DNA of 64,000 nt from Bacteroidales bacterium (GTDB lineage Bacteria; Bacteroidota; Bacteroidia; Bacteroidales; VadinHA17). Positions 53,344 to 63,022 of the stretch are shown here, piece by piece (position 1 is the stretch's first letter; every line of letters begins with the position of its first letter). The notes below the pieces were generated by a model, which did not search any database, was not told the DNA's origin, and was given only the letters and a program-made list of their open reading frames with translations. The position numbers were made by a program, and so were the translations under genes. The stretch is from positions 1-64,000 of the forward strand of contig JALONR010000024.1 in the NCBI GenBank assembly GCA_025454815.1, written 5' to 3'.

Positions 53344-56300
53344 TTACAGTCTGGGTACTCTCCCTGATGTCCAGGGGGCCTTTATTTCGTCGAGTTTCGC
53401 GTTGAGTGCATCAACAGCCTTTCCTGCCTTCTGTATCCTCTCAAGCAGTACCGGGAATTCCTTTTTCAGGATCGAGAACTGCTGGTCAGCGATACCGGAG
53501 ATATCTCCCGAATTGCCGTAAAGTGACCTTGACATTGCTGAGAGCCTTGCTGAAAGCGATACCGGTGATGGAGGCGTTTCCTCGGTGCTTGCACCTACTG
53601 AAATACCCCTGATGAGATATGTTATCTCCTCCATCTCGTTGCTGAGAGCTGCAGCCTCCGCCATCAGTGATGCAGGTGCATCGGGTGACTGGTGTATGGT
53701 CTGCATGATGGTGTTCACCTTGCCGTCAAGCTCGGCAGCATAGGAAATGGCTCCGTATGCGGTCTTTGCAAAAGCAGACATCTCTTTCAGCCATTTTTCC
53801 CTGGCGGCTGCGTCAGTAACGGGCAGGGTCACTATGTCAAGCGGATTGCATACAAAAGGCTCCGGGCCGGCAAGCTCCTTCACCTCACCCTTGGCGTACA
53901 TTGCCATGGAGACGAAGTATTTGCCCGGCATGACAGAGATGCCCCCGCCGCCCCAGCGGCTGCGCCCTTCAACCTCTGAAACGGGATTGAACTTCTCTGT
54001 TGATCTCACAGGCTGATATCCGGCATAAGTGAAATTCCAGGTAACACGACCCACGCCCTTCGAGGCACTCTTGTACAGCTTGCGTATCACAGTACCATCC
54101 TCGTCTGTAATGGTGAATATGAGATATGGCCTTAGCTCGCGCTCCTCAAGGCTCAGTTCCCTGGCTGTGGGCTGTGGTATGAATTCACCCTTTTCAAAGA
54201 GCTTCTTCTCCTTCTCCTTCCTTATGTCACGGTCAGTCTTCGGGACGGTGTCAACATAATATGTTATTGTTGCACCATACTGAGGGTTCTTTGCGATATA
54301 GTACATTGACCCCTGGTTGTCAAACTCATCAGTCTGAACGAACATCTTCGAATCCTTTATCGGGAAAATGTACCCCGGCTTTCCGGAAATATCCTTTTTG
54401 TAGTTGCGGAGCGGGGTGTAGTCGTCAATCACGTAGAATCCCCTGCCGAAGGTTGCAATGACCAGTGCATCTTCACGCTCCTGGATTGCTATGTCACGCA
54501 CAGGAATGGTCGGAAGCCCCTTGTTGAACTCTGTCCAGGTGGCACCGCCGTCAAATGATGCAAAGAAACTGAACTCCGTACCCAGGAAGAGCAGGTTGGG
54601 ATTGATGTGATCCTGTTCAATGGTGTGAACCGGTCCGTTTGCCGGAAGATTGGCACTGATTGAGGTCCAGGTGCGGCCCATGTCAGTGCTCTTCAGGACG
54701 TAAGGTTTGAAGTCGTCACGCTTATGGTTATTGAACGTTGCATAGACAACATTTGCATTGAACTTGTCAGCAAGAATGTCACTCACATAGGTATACTCCG
54801 GAACGCCGGGGTATGTCTTGTTAATCCTCCAGTTTGTCCCTCCGTCTTCTGATACTGCAATAACCCCGTCATCGCTGCCGGTATATAGAAGGTCCTTCTG
54901 AACCCTTGATTCAGTCAGGGAGATAATTGTTCCCCACAGCGATGTTGACTTGTTTTTCGCTACGGCATCAGCAGGCCAGTACTTATCCATCACCTTGAAA
55001 TTGTCCCTGTTTTCATTCCTTGTCAGGTCAGGTGAAATAGTCTTCCAGTTGCTCCCCCTGTCCTCGCTGCGGAAGAGGAAGTTGGCGGCCATATAGATCC
55101 GTTTGTTATTGTGGGGGCTTATGAGAATTGGTGTGTCCCAGTTCCAGCGATAGGTGAGTTCACCTTCTCCCGGGAAGGGTTTGATGCTTACACTCTCCCC
55201 GCTTTTGCGGTCATAGCGCGATGCATTACCGTACTGTGATTCAGTATAGACAATGTTCGGCTCCTCCGGGTCAATGGCAACCCAGAAACCGTCACCACCC
55301 TGTGTCACGAACCAGTCGTCATTTACAACACCGTTGCTTGTGCTTGCCGACGGGCCGCCCATGGAGTTGTTGTCCTGTGTGCCGCCGTAAATGTAATAGA
55401 AGGGGTATGTGTTGTCCACAGCCACCCTGTAGAACTGAGTCACCGGGAGGTTGGACTTGAAGATGAAGTTTTTGCCGTTGTCCCAGGTTTCATAGATCCC
55501 ACCGTCACCACCGATATACCAGTGGTCAGTATTGCTGGGATCGATCCACATGGCATGGTCATCAACATGGCGCCCCTCATTGCTGACCCGTGTAAAGGTG
55601 CGTCCGCCGTCAACGGTCACCTGAGTATAGGTATCAAGGCTGAATACCCTGTCCACATCCTTCGGGTCACATATTATCTTGTTGTAATACTGCCCGCTGG
55701 CATGATATGAGTTCATCTTTTCCCAGGAAGCTCCCCGGTTAACGGACCTGAAGAAGCCTCCGGATTCGCCCTGTGCTTCAACGATGAGATAAAGTACATC
55801 AGGATTCACCGGTGAGATGGCGAGGCCCATGCCTCCTATATCTCCGCCGGGAAGGCCTTTCATTATCTTTTCGAACGACTTGCCGCCGTTGGTTGATTTG
55901 TATACAGCCGACTCCGGTCCGCCGCTGATCTTCAGCCCCACATGCCTGCGGCGCTGTTCGCTGGTGCAATATATAACATCAGGATTGCGGGGATCAAGCA
56001 CCACGTTGTTTACGCCGGTATGCTCACTGATATTGAGGATCTTTTCCCATGTTTTGCCGCCGTCAGCGGTTTTGTAGAGACCGCGTTCACCGCCAGGTCC
56101 CCAGACAGAACCTTCAGCAGCCACATACAAAACATCACTGTTGCGGGGATCGATGGCGATACCCCCTATCTGCCTCGATTCCTTGAGACCCATGTTTTTC
56201 CAGCTGGCTCCGGCATCATCCGAGCGGTAAACGCCGTCACCCCATCCAAGGGCACGCTGGTGGTTGTTTTCACCCGTGCCGGCCCAGACAACATTGTGAT

Positions 56301-56646
56301 TGTTCGGGTCAATAACGATGCAGCCGATGGCGTACGCACCGTGTTTGTCAAAAACGGGTTCCCAGGTGGTGCCGTTGTTCTCGCTCTTCCATATGTTGCC
56401 TGAGGCTATGGCAGCATAGATCTCCGAATGGTTGCATGGATTCACTGCAAGGTCAGCAATGCGGCCCGACGCCCATGCAGGACCCACAGACCTGAAGGAG
56501 ATTGCACTGAAAAATGAAGATGGCACCGAGGGCTTTAACTGGTTCTCTGAGGCCTTCGCATCCTTTTTTGCATCTTTCTTCTGTGCCCACAGGCTGCATG
56601 AACCTGCCAGCACCAACACAATAATCAATGTCAGAATTCTTTTCAT
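53344..56646 (-). CDS. Large secreted BNR/sortilin-like beta-propeller protein
   Basis: The 1100-residue protein has a signal peptide (VLVLAGSCSLWAQ) and a Lys/Asp/Ala-rich linker. Many BNR/Asp-box repeats follow (SENNGTTWE, SDDAGASWK, TADGGKTWE, STNGGKSFE, SEDRGSNWK, SEDGGTNWR), spread over residues 50-720 as one or two propellers. The C-terminal 350 residues are a beta-rich module (LEERELRPYLIFTITDEDGT) and an alpha-helical end. The architecture matches the VPS10/sortilin-type 'glycosyl hydrolase' proteins widespread in Bacteroidota, for which no enzymatic activity is established. It is likely periplasmic or surface exposed and binds peptides or glycans. Confidence 0.83.
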   Translation of the reverse strand: MKRILTLIIVLVLAGSCSLWAQKKDAKKDAKASENQLKPSVPSSFFSAISFRSVGPAWASGRIADLAVNPCNHSEIYAAIASGNIWKSENNGTTWEPVFDKHGAYAIGCIVIDPNNHNVVWAGTGENNHQRALGWGDGVYRSDDAGASWKNMGLKESRQIGGIAIDPRNSDVLYVAAEGSVWGPGGERGLYKTADGGKTWEKILNISEHTGVNNVVLDPRNPDVIYCTSEQRRRHVGLKISGGPESAVYKSTNGGKSFEKIMKGLPGGDIGGMGLAISPVNPDVLYLIVEAQGESGGFFRSVNRGASWEKMNSYHASGQYYNKIICDPKDVDRVFSLDTYTQVTVDGGRTFTRVSNEGRHVDDHAMWIDPSNTDHWYIGGDGGIYETWDNGKNFIFKSNLPVTQFYRVAVDNTYPFYYIYGGTQDNNSMGGPSASTSNGVVNDDWFVTQGGDGFWVAIDPEEPNIVYTESQYGNASRYDRKSGESVSIKPFPGEGELTYRWNWDTPILISPHNNKRIYMAANFLFRSEDRGSNWKTISPDLTRNENRDNFKVMDKYWPADAVAKNKSTSLWGTIISLTESRVQKDLLYTGSDDGVIAVSEDGGTNWRINKTYPGVPEYTYVSDILADKFNANVVYATFNNHKRDDFKPYVLKSTDMGRTWTSISANLPANGPVHTIEQDHINPNLLFLGTEFSFFASFDGGATWTEFNKGLPTIPVRDIAIQEREDALVIATFGRGFYVIDDYTPLRNYKKDISGKPGYIFPIKDSKMFVQTDEFDNQGSMYYIAKNPQYGATITYYVDTVPKTDRDIRKEKEKKLFEKGEFIPQPTARELSLEERELRPYLIFTITDEDGTVIRKLYKSASKGVGRVTWNFTYAGYQPVRSTEKFNPVSEVEGRSRWGGGGISVMPGKYFVSMAMYAKGEVKELAGPEPFVCNPLDIVTLPVTDAAAREKWLKEMSAFAKTAYGAISYAAELDGKVNTIMQTIHQSPDAPASLMAEAAALSNEMEEITYLIRGISVGASTEETPPSPVSLSARLSAMSRSLYGNSGDISGIADQQFSILKKEFPVLLERIQKAGKAVDALNAKLDEIKAPWTSGRVPRL

Positions 56647-56755
56647 AAGGGATATTTTGGTCAGTTAATAACTAATGCTAAGGTAAGATAAGGAAAATTG
56701 TCAGCTTAATTTTTAACGTTATTTAATTATTTTGCCGGTGATTAAAGGAGCACCC

Positions 56756-57499
56756 ATGAACACCACCTATTTTACCAGGAGAACAATAAGGAAATACGAA
56801 CCGCGCGATATTGACGAGGGGTTGCTTGAACGCCTTCTGACAGCCGGCACAAGAACCTCAACCACAGGAAACATGCAGGTTTACAGCATTATAGTGACCC
56901 GGGCTGCGGAGATGAAGCAACGCCTTGCGCCGGCTCACTTCAACCAGCCCATGGTTACTGAGGCTCCCGTGGTGCTGACATTCTGTGCCGACTTCAACAG
57001 GTTCAACCTCTGGTGCAGGCAACGTGATGCGGAGCCGGGGTACGACAACTTCCTTTCATTCATGACGGCCGCAACAGATGCATTGCTTGCAGCACAGACG
57101 ATATGCAACGCAGCCGAAGAGGAGGGGCTCGGCATCTGTTACCTTGGAACCGCCACCTATAATGCCGATAGGATAATTGAAGCACTTGAACTGCCCAAAG
57201 GGGTTGTGCCGGTGGCCACTGTCACACTCGGGTGGCCGGCCGGGATACCTGAACAGCCTGACAGACTGCCCCTGGAAGCCGTGGTCCATTATGAAAAATA
57301 CCACAACTTTACTCCCGGGCTTATAGATGACCTTTACAGGGCAAAGGAGGCTCGGGCAGACTCACTTCAGTTCATCGCCGAAAACGGGAAGAAGACACTG
57401 GCGCAGGTGTTCACCGACGTAAGGTACAAGAAGGCAGATAACGAGTTCTTCTCTGCAAAATTCCTTGAGGTGATAAGGAAGCAGGGATACAGGTTTTAA
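56756..57499 (+). CDS. Nitroreductase-family FMN-dependent oxidoreductase
   Basis: The 247-residue cytosolic protein reads YFTRRTIRKYEPRDIDEGLL (FMN-phosphate Arg residues), TAGTRTSTTGNMQVYSIIVT, AAQTICNAAEEEGLGICYLG and VTLGWPAGIPEQPDRLPLEA, the NfsA/FRP-like layout. It should reduce nitro groups, quinones or flavins with NAD(P)H. The ATG at 56756 follows AAAGGAG at the right spacing and gives the canonical N-terminus, so I reject the earlier start at 56732. It is divergent from the BNR gene. Confidence 0.9.
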   Translation: MNTTYFTRRTIRKYEPRDIDEGLLERLLTAGTRTSTTGNMQVYSIIVTRAAEMKQRLAPAHFNQPMVTEAPVVLTFCADFNRFNLWCRQRDAEPGYDNFLSFMTAATDALLAAQTICNAAEEEGLGICYLGTATYNADRIIEALELPKGVVPVATVTLGWPAGIPEQPDRLPLEAVVHYEKYHNFTPGLIDDLYRAKEARADSLQFIAENGKKTLAQVFTDVRYKKADNEFFSAKFLEVIRKQGYRF

Positions 57500-57585
57500 C
57501 TGGTCCACAATTATCAGAACGGCCGCAAATAAATATCCTTCAAACTGTTACTTCATCCTGCTTACTCTCTGACCCTTTCTTGTTC

Positions 57586-58266
57586 TTAATGTCTTGACTG
57601 TTGTTCGACTATGTTGTCCTGCCGGGCAGTTGAATGTCTGAAGTAGGCCATGAAATGAAGAAGTCCGTCATCGGCCCGTTCATGCTCCAAAAGATTGACT
57701 GCCCTTTCATTTAGTCTTTGAATGAACTCCTGGTATGGCATAACGCGGTCACGTACTCCCAGGTTTGGGTAGGTACCGGTGCCATCATCCGGATCATGTA
57801 AGATAACATCTGTTCTTTCGGGAGTGCCGTCTCCCCTCATTCCTACCAGTACTACCGCATGGGAGCAGCGGCTTAAAGGATTTCGGCACCCGTTGTAGGC
57901 TATCCACATCGGACTTTGCTGCAGATAACCAACCAGCACATCGACCGGGAAAGACATCGGAGGTATGATGTCAAAACCGTATTCTACCAGCGGGTCTGTG
58001 TCAAATGCGTCCATTCCTGTCCTGAAGTGCTCATTCCAGTAGTGTAGATTCAGGGCTACCTCCTCCGGAGTCAGGGCATCGGCAAAGCAAACCTGTGCCT
58101 CCTCATTATCGCGCCACCAGAGTAACATTGCAATGGAGGAAGACCAGCATGAAGCCTCTGTAGGTTGAGGAATGAACGGCACATGATAGTATATGTCGAC
58201 CGGGGTCTGTGCCCTGAGGTTAAATCCTGATACAATTATCAGAAGCATTAATATCGTCTTTTTCAT
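57586..58266 (-). CDS. Secreted papain-like cysteine peptidase (C70/AvrRpt2-like)
   Basis: The 226-residue protein has a signal peptide (cleaved near residue 20). The catalytic Cys40 lies in QPTEASCWSSSIAMLLWW, His136 in CSHAVVLVGM, and an Asp follows in ILHDPDDGTG. The order Cys-His-Asp and the PQPTEASCW opening match the papain-like C70 (AvrRpt2) group of small secreted peptidases. It would cut proteins or peptide cross-links in the periplasm or outside the cell. It starts 6 bp after the stop of a 650-residue paralog-family gene, so it belongs to that operon and is its last gene. Confidence 0.78.
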   Translation of the reverse strand: MKKTILMLLIIVSGFNLRAQTPVDIYYHVPFIPQPTEASCWSSSIAMLLWWRDNEEAQVCFADALTPEEVALNLHYWNEHFRTGMDAFDTDPLVEYGFDIIPPMSFPVDVLVGYLQQSPMWIAYNGCRNPLSRCSHAVVLVGMRGDGTPERTDVILHDPDDGTGTYPNLGVRDRVMPYQEFIQRLNERAVNLLEHERADDGLLHFMAYFRHSTARQDNIVEQQSRH

Positions 58267-58272
58267 GGCTGA

Positions 58273-60225
58273 TCAGTTTAAAGTTTCAAGATAAATACGA
58301 CCGTAACTGGTTTTTTGTCTGGGTATTACCTTTGGGGCTCCCTGTCCTCTCACGAAGTAGGCAATATCGTATTCATATTCATTGGAATCACGTGGCAGGA
58401 CCAATTCTTCCATCTGGGAGAGCCCTTTATCCTTTGGCTGAAGAGTTACGCGGCGTGTCTGCTCTTTGCCATTTATGTTATAATAGAGTGTTACTTCAGC
58501 GGCACGTATATTCTCTTTCTCGAAGAAATCGCCGTCTGCCTCTACATATACTGGTTTGCGAACATAGTCAGGTGCCAGAGCAAGCGCGGCTGATTCAGTC
58601 TTGGTCCAGTCAGTTTCAGTTGCAGCGCCTCCGAAATAGCTCCACCTGGTTTTGTATTCGTATGACAGCCATTTATTACGGTCATCATCACCTTTCCATC
58701 CGTATATTATCACAAAATTGTTAGCCCTATCATTGAACAGCTGTTTATTGATCTGGACGCCCTGAACAGTCTGCTGACCGTTCTGGTGGGTTTTACGGAT
58801 CAGCACCTCAACAGAATTAATGTATTTCCCGAAGTCGTCGCTGTTTATTGAACCGTCTACACGTGCATTTATCTCCCTTTGCTGGTACAGAGGATCATCA
58901 AGATTTACCCTTCTGAAGCAGTCGGGGCAACTTGAAAGGGAGATCAGCGATCCAAAATTCTGGTCGAAGCGGTTCATCCTGGTTTCCTTGGTGTATTTAT
59001 TGAGGTTTAGTTTGTACTCACCTGATCTTTTTTCCTTTTTCATTTTATATGAAAGGGCGATTGAGAGGCTGGGTATTGACATCCTATCAGGGCTTCTGGT
59101 CTCCTGATCACCGGCAGGCCTTTCACTTCTGCCCGTTTGGGCTGCAGGTCGAACGACTTCAGTGCCTCTGGCTCTTGCAATCGAATCGCGCGCAGACCGT
59201 GCGCCCGTCCTGGCCTGATTCTCATGTTTCAGGCGTTCATTGTACAACTGTTCCTGTTTTGTGTTGTAGTCCATTGCCTCTTTGCGGGATTTCTGAAGAT
59301 TCTCAGTTGCGCGGTCGAGCATGCTTTTATCGTTTCCCGGGAAGAGACTTTTGACATCCGGAATGCCCGAACCGGCGATCTTGTCAAGCATAAGGTTGGC
59401 GAGCTGGTTGTAGGCAGTTTCTATTAGTTTATCCATTTGCTCATCGCTGCCGATCTGTGTTATTTTAATGGCGCCCTGGTCACGCAGGTCATCAAAGGCA
59501 GCGGATACTTCTGCAGAAAGGATGGGAGATGCCAGTGCAGCCTGGAAGGAGTGATGTGAATAGACCCTATCCCAGTTTGCAACGATTTCTGCTCTTTTGG
59601 GAGACAGAAAACCCTCTATTTCCATTTCGAAAGAGATGGAAAAGTCAGGTGTAGGAGTCTCAAAAGTGGCCCACAAAATGTCAGAAGCCTCCTTTGCCAG
59701 ATGAACTGAGACAGCACAATTCTGGCCTTCCAGTATAGGTGCGGTACCAAGGCCCACGACCCTGCGGACATTATCTCCCTCGCGGTTGAAAGAGGAAACC
59801 AGCATTACAGTTCCGCTTTTGTAGATCACGGGCCCGATAATCTTTCCGTTTGACCTGATGCGCCGTAGAGCACGTTCAGCCTCCTTGATCTGCTCGTTTG
59901 TCACATCAAGCCGGACAACGGCATGAATGATGCCTCCGGCTTCATCCGATCGTGTAATCTGCGTACCGGTACCAGACGTTAAATCAGTGTTCCTTACATA
60001 CTTGATGAAGGAGAACATTGGTTTGCCATCAGGATGCATGGCAAGCTGCACCTGGTTCGGCATGTAATAATAACTGTCCGGATTATCAATATCGGGGAAA
60101 AGAGTCAGGTCACCCGCCCCTATTGGTTTGTCAAGAATGAAGCTCTGGGATCTTGCTGTAAAGTAAGCCAGACTCAGCAAAAAGCCCAATCCCATGATAA
60201 CTAAGATCTTGGTTCTCTTTTTCAT
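58273..60225 (-). CDS. Secreted ~650-residue paralog A (uncharacterised family)
   Basis: I do not recognise a characterised family. A signal peptide is followed by an N-terminal domain (about residues 30-230) with YYYMPNQVQLAMHPDGKPMF, GGIIHAVVRLDVTNEQIKEA and LGTAPILEGQNCAVSVHLAK. A middle part follows with a charged helical/disordered section (KSRKEAMDYNTKQEQLYNE; ARSARDSIARARG). The C-terminal beta-rich half has CPDCFRRVNLDDPLYQQREI, FVIIYGWKGDDDRNKWLSYE and a final domain ending PRQKTSYGRIYLETLN. Each block has a counterpart in the protein encoded at 60290. CPDCF carries the only close Cys pair. Likely periplasmic or outer-membrane associated. Confidence 0.75.
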   Translation of the reverse strand: MKKRTKILVIMGLGFLLSLAYFTARSQSFILDKPIGAGDLTLFPDIDNPDSYYYMPNQVQLAMHPDGKPMFSFIKYVRNTDLTSGTGTQITRSDEAGGIIHAVVRLDVTNEQIKEAERALRRIRSNGKIIGPVIYKSGTVMLVSSFNREGDNVRRVVGLGTAPILEGQNCAVSVHLAKEASDILWATFETPTPDFSISFEMEIEGFLSPKRAEIVANWDRVYSHHSFQAALASPILSAEVSAAFDDLRDQGAIKITQIGSDEQMDKLIETAYNQLANLMLDKIAGSGIPDVKSLFPGNDKSMLDRATENLQKSRKEAMDYNTKQEQLYNERLKHENQARTGARSARDSIARARGTEVVRPAAQTGRSERPAGDQETRSPDRMSIPSLSIALSYKMKKEKRSGEYKLNLNKYTKETRMNRFDQNFGSLISLSSCPDCFRRVNLDDPLYQQREINARVDGSINSDDFGKYINSVEVLIRKTHQNGQQTVQGVQINKQLFNDRANNFVIIYGWKGDDDRNKWLSYEYKTRWSYFGGAATETDWTKTESAALALAPDYVRKPVYVEADGDFFEKENIRAAEVTLYYNINGKEQTRRVTLQPKDKGLSQMEELVLPRDSNEYEYDIAYFVRGQGAPKVIPRQKTSYGRIYLETLN

Positions 60226-60289
60226 CTTTTTCGGTTTTGATGTTTATTAAATACTGACAGGGTCAGATATCACTATCATTAGCGCCTGA

Positions 60290-62236
60290 TCAGTTTATAA
60301 TCTTATCGAAGATATCCTTGAACTTGTCAAGAACTTTTTCCCTGGAGGTATCAAGCATTTCGCTCCCTGCCTCCTTGGCTGTCCTGAATACTGCCGATTC
60401 TTTATTTAAAAGCTCTCCGGGGATGCTTGCATAGATATAGTTATCATTTATCTGCGGGGTCCATTCGAGCGCAAGCTTGCCCTCGGTCTTATGATTGAAG
60501 ATAAGCCTGTAAACATACCCCCTGGTGTTTTTGTCAATAAATATGGTTTTCTGTACAACAGGTTCACCGGTTGCTGCTGAGAGCTGTATGTTCTCCTCAA
60601 TCTCCTTTCCGAATTTCATATAGTGAACCTGGGCAGTGACCCTGGTAATATCACTGCTCTTGAGTTCATCAAGATCACCCTCAAGTTCAATGGTTACAGG
60701 TTTGATCGGGGGAGAGAGAGTCACTCCTTCCCATTCTCCCACGATCCAGGGTGCACTTTCAGGAAAGACATTACCGCCCTTGAGGCTCCATTGGGCCCTG
60801 TACTCGTAAACATTGGGATTCCTGTCTTCGCCTCTGGCATATGTGAGAGTGGCCTTGATACCACTGTTCCGGAGATACTCCCGGTCAATGGTTACATGAT
60901 CTTCAAAAGGATTACCCGAGGATCTCTGTTTTCTGACATTGATGGTCACATAGTTGACTTCTGTTCCGAACATCTGCTCAGCCTCAATATCGAGTATCAG
61001 GTTTATGTCACGGTATTGAAAGAACGGGTCATTCAGGTTGATTGCAGCGACACATTTCGGATTATCCCTCACCCCGTCATACCATGCGCCCAGGTTGCTT
61101 GTAAGAGACATATTCCTGGGAACTGTCAGCCTGTAATTCAGATTATAAACCTCTATCTTTCTTTCGAAGCGTTTCTCTGAAACCGTTTTGTTGTAAACAT
61201 AGCTCCTGCCATGTTTGACATTAGGATCCTGCTCTTTTTCCTTCTCGCCCGGCTGGGTCGGATTGGCGGCCATGTCCTTGTCAGTCATTGATTCTATCAT
61301 CAGGTTCATGAACTGTTCAACGATCTTGTCAGCAAGTTCATCACCGACAACGGTTTTATCAATGTCTATCACAACAGCCTTCCTCTCCACGCATCTTGAG
61401 AAGAACTGGCTCATCTGATCGTAGGAGTAGCGGTCATCGCTTCCTCGTTTTGTACCCCTGTTATTATGTAAATAGTTAATTGAATCCGACCTCATCTGCT
61501 CCTGAACTTTGCTCCAGTCGACCGTTATTTTGCCATTGACGGCGGGCATCATCACATTAAACATGAAATTAAGTTCCAGCGAAATATCCGTTATTGAGCG
61601 GTTTTTTTCAAATGTGGCTGCCAGCAGCTGGGCGGTCACAGGATTGAGTTTGCCTGCCACGGCTGCTTTTGACCCGGGGAGGATAGGAGCGGAGCCTGAT
61701 GTCACAAGACGGGCAGAACCCTGATCACTGAGTGAGGCTGATATGATACGGAATGACTGATCTTCAGTATAAACGTCAACTGCACCAAGGATCTTTGGAT
61801 TCTGAACGCCTCTATAAGGGCTTCCCGGTGATCTGGCCAGTTCTGTTATTATCGTAACCAGTTTCCCCTGGGCTTCCTGCAACTGTGCCGGCGTCAAGCC
61901 CCATTCCATCAGGAAATGTATCAGTCCGCCCTGTTCACCGCCTGCTTCTGCCCTCTGTTCCGTTGTATATTTCAGAAAGAGGAATTCCGGTGTGCCATCG
62001 GTACGGCGGGATAGACGCAATCCCACAGGCAGATAGTAGTATTCTCCCGTGAAGGCATTGTTAAGTGCTCTTGCCTTTCCAAAGAGGATTACATGGGTGC
62101 CGTCATTCAGAACAATCTCAACCTTGTTCTGATAGTCGACTACCTGTGCACTAAGATCCTGCACTTGCATTAATATTGCTGGGATTAGCAGGATGATGCA
62201 CTGAATGATTCTCGAAGTTTTTCTGATCATAATCAT
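60290..62236 (-). CDS. Secreted ~650-residue paralog B (uncharacterised family)
   Basis: This is a sister of paralog A. It has a signal peptide, then VEIVLNDGTHVILFGKARAL, YYYLPVGLRLSRRTDGTPEF and GGLIHFLMEWGLTPAQLQEA. SAPILPGSKAAVAGKLNPVT matches GTAPILEGQNCAVSVHLAK of paralog A. The middle part has FFSRCVERKAVVIDIDKTVV. The C-terminal half has NPKCVAAINLNDPFFQYRDI, matching CPDCFRRVNLDDPLYQQREI, then beta-rich segments to the end. The GGxIH motif and the N-(C)-x-x-C-AINLDDP-x-x-QxR motif are the family fingerprints. It lacks an obvious enzymatic motif. It starts 33 bp after the stop of the permuted-papain-like gene and ends 64 bp before paralog A. Confidence 0.75.
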   Translation of the reverse strand: MIMIRKTSRIIQCIILLIPAILMQVQDLSAQVVDYQNKVEIVLNDGTHVILFGKARALNNAFTGEYYYLPVGLRLSRRTDGTPEFLFLKYTTEQRAEAGGEQGGLIHFLMEWGLTPAQLQEAQGKLVTIITELARSPGSPYRGVQNPKILGAVDVYTEDQSFRIISASLSDQGSARLVTSGSAPILPGSKAAVAGKLNPVTAQLLAATFEKNRSITDISLELNFMFNVMMPAVNGKITVDWSKVQEQMRSDSINYLHNNRGTKRGSDDRYSYDQMSQFFSRCVERKAVVIDIDKTVVGDELADKIVEQFMNLMIESMTDKDMAANPTQPGEKEKEQDPNVKHGRSYVYNKTVSEKRFERKIEVYNLNYRLTVPRNMSLTSNLGAWYDGVRDNPKCVAAINLNDPFFQYRDINLILDIEAEQMFGTEVNYVTINVRKQRSSGNPFEDHVTIDREYLRNSGIKATLTYARGEDRNPNVYEYRAQWSLKGGNVFPESAPWIVGEWEGVTLSPPIKPVTIELEGDLDELKSSDITRVTAQVHYMKFGKEIEENIQLSAATGEPVVQKTIFIDKNTRGYVYRLIFNHKTEGKLALEWTPQINDNYIYASIPGELLNKESAVFRTAKEAGSEMLDTSREKVLDKFKDIFDKIIN

Positions 62237-62269
62237 GAAGATTAATTTGGTGAATATGTTAATCTGTCT

Positions 62270-63022
62270 TTATTCCATGGTTACAGCAGTTTCTGTTGCA
62301 GGTTTTGCGCGAAAAATCATCTCAATGATCCGTTCCTTGAAAAAAAGGCCTTTGACCTTGGGCCCGGGATCAACCTGAACCTCCATACCAGCAATTCTGC
62401 TCAGTTTCCTGTAAAGCCTGTTTGGGGTGGTGGAGAAAGAAAAGGGGATGAATTCCCTTGCCGTGATCTTTCTTCCTGTAACGTAGCTCGCACCACATAA
62501 AACAAAGTCGGAACAATTGAACTTCCTTACATTGAATGGTTTGTTGAGCCCTATAATACTGTCCATAAAATGCACCAGGGCGTAATCCTCAAACGGTTTA
62601 GTATTATATACAAGGATACCGTCACAAGGATAGTTCCTGATATGGGGAACCCCGTGATTCTTGAGATACCAGAGGGTTATCTCTTTGTTATAAGATGCAC
62701 CCGGAAGCCTGTTATACCTTGCTTTAGTGTCTTTGCCAACGTTTACTATTGAGAAATGATCTTCTTCGGGCCAGAAGTCAAAATAGGTCAGGGTTCCGGT
62801 CTTAAGAGTGTCATAGCGGTGCCTTATGATACCATTCATATATAGGTCAGTGACATGTATGGTATAGTTTTCCACTGCAATGGCAGAGTGCCCGGTCTTT
62901 CCGTCTTCTGTAGCATAAGTCAGAAAGTAGACATCAGATGCTCCGTACACAGGCGTGATTGCGGATGACAGGAACAGTAATGCCACCACAGTTTTTAATT
63001 GCACTATGTGACTCGTCATCAT
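62270..63022 (-). CDS. Exported protein, possible permuted papain/NlpC-type peptidase
   Basis: The 250-residue protein has a signal peptide (VALLFLSSAITPVYG). His45 lies in DGKTGHSAIAVENYTIHVTD and Cys170 in FNVRKFNCSDFVLCGASYV. A conserved His before a conserved Cys, each within such a context (GHSAI; NCSDF), is the layout of permuted NlpC/P60 (YiiX/DUF4105-like) enzymes that cut peptides or lipids. The family assignment is uncertain. Its ATG overlaps the stop of the gene upstream (TGATG), so they are translated together. Confidence 0.55.
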   Translation of the reverse strand: MMTSHIVQLKTVVALLFLSSAITPVYGASDVYFLTYATEDGKTGHSAIAVENYTIHVTDLYMNGIIRHRYDTLKTGTLTYFDFWPEEDHFSIVNVGKDTKARYNRLPGASYNKEITLWYLKNHGVPHIRNYPCDGILVYNTKPFEDYALVHFMDSIIGLNKPFNVRKFNCSDFVLCGASYVTGRKITAREFIPFSFSTTPNRLYRKLSRIAGMEVQVDPGPKVKGLFFKERIIEMIFRAKPATETAVTME

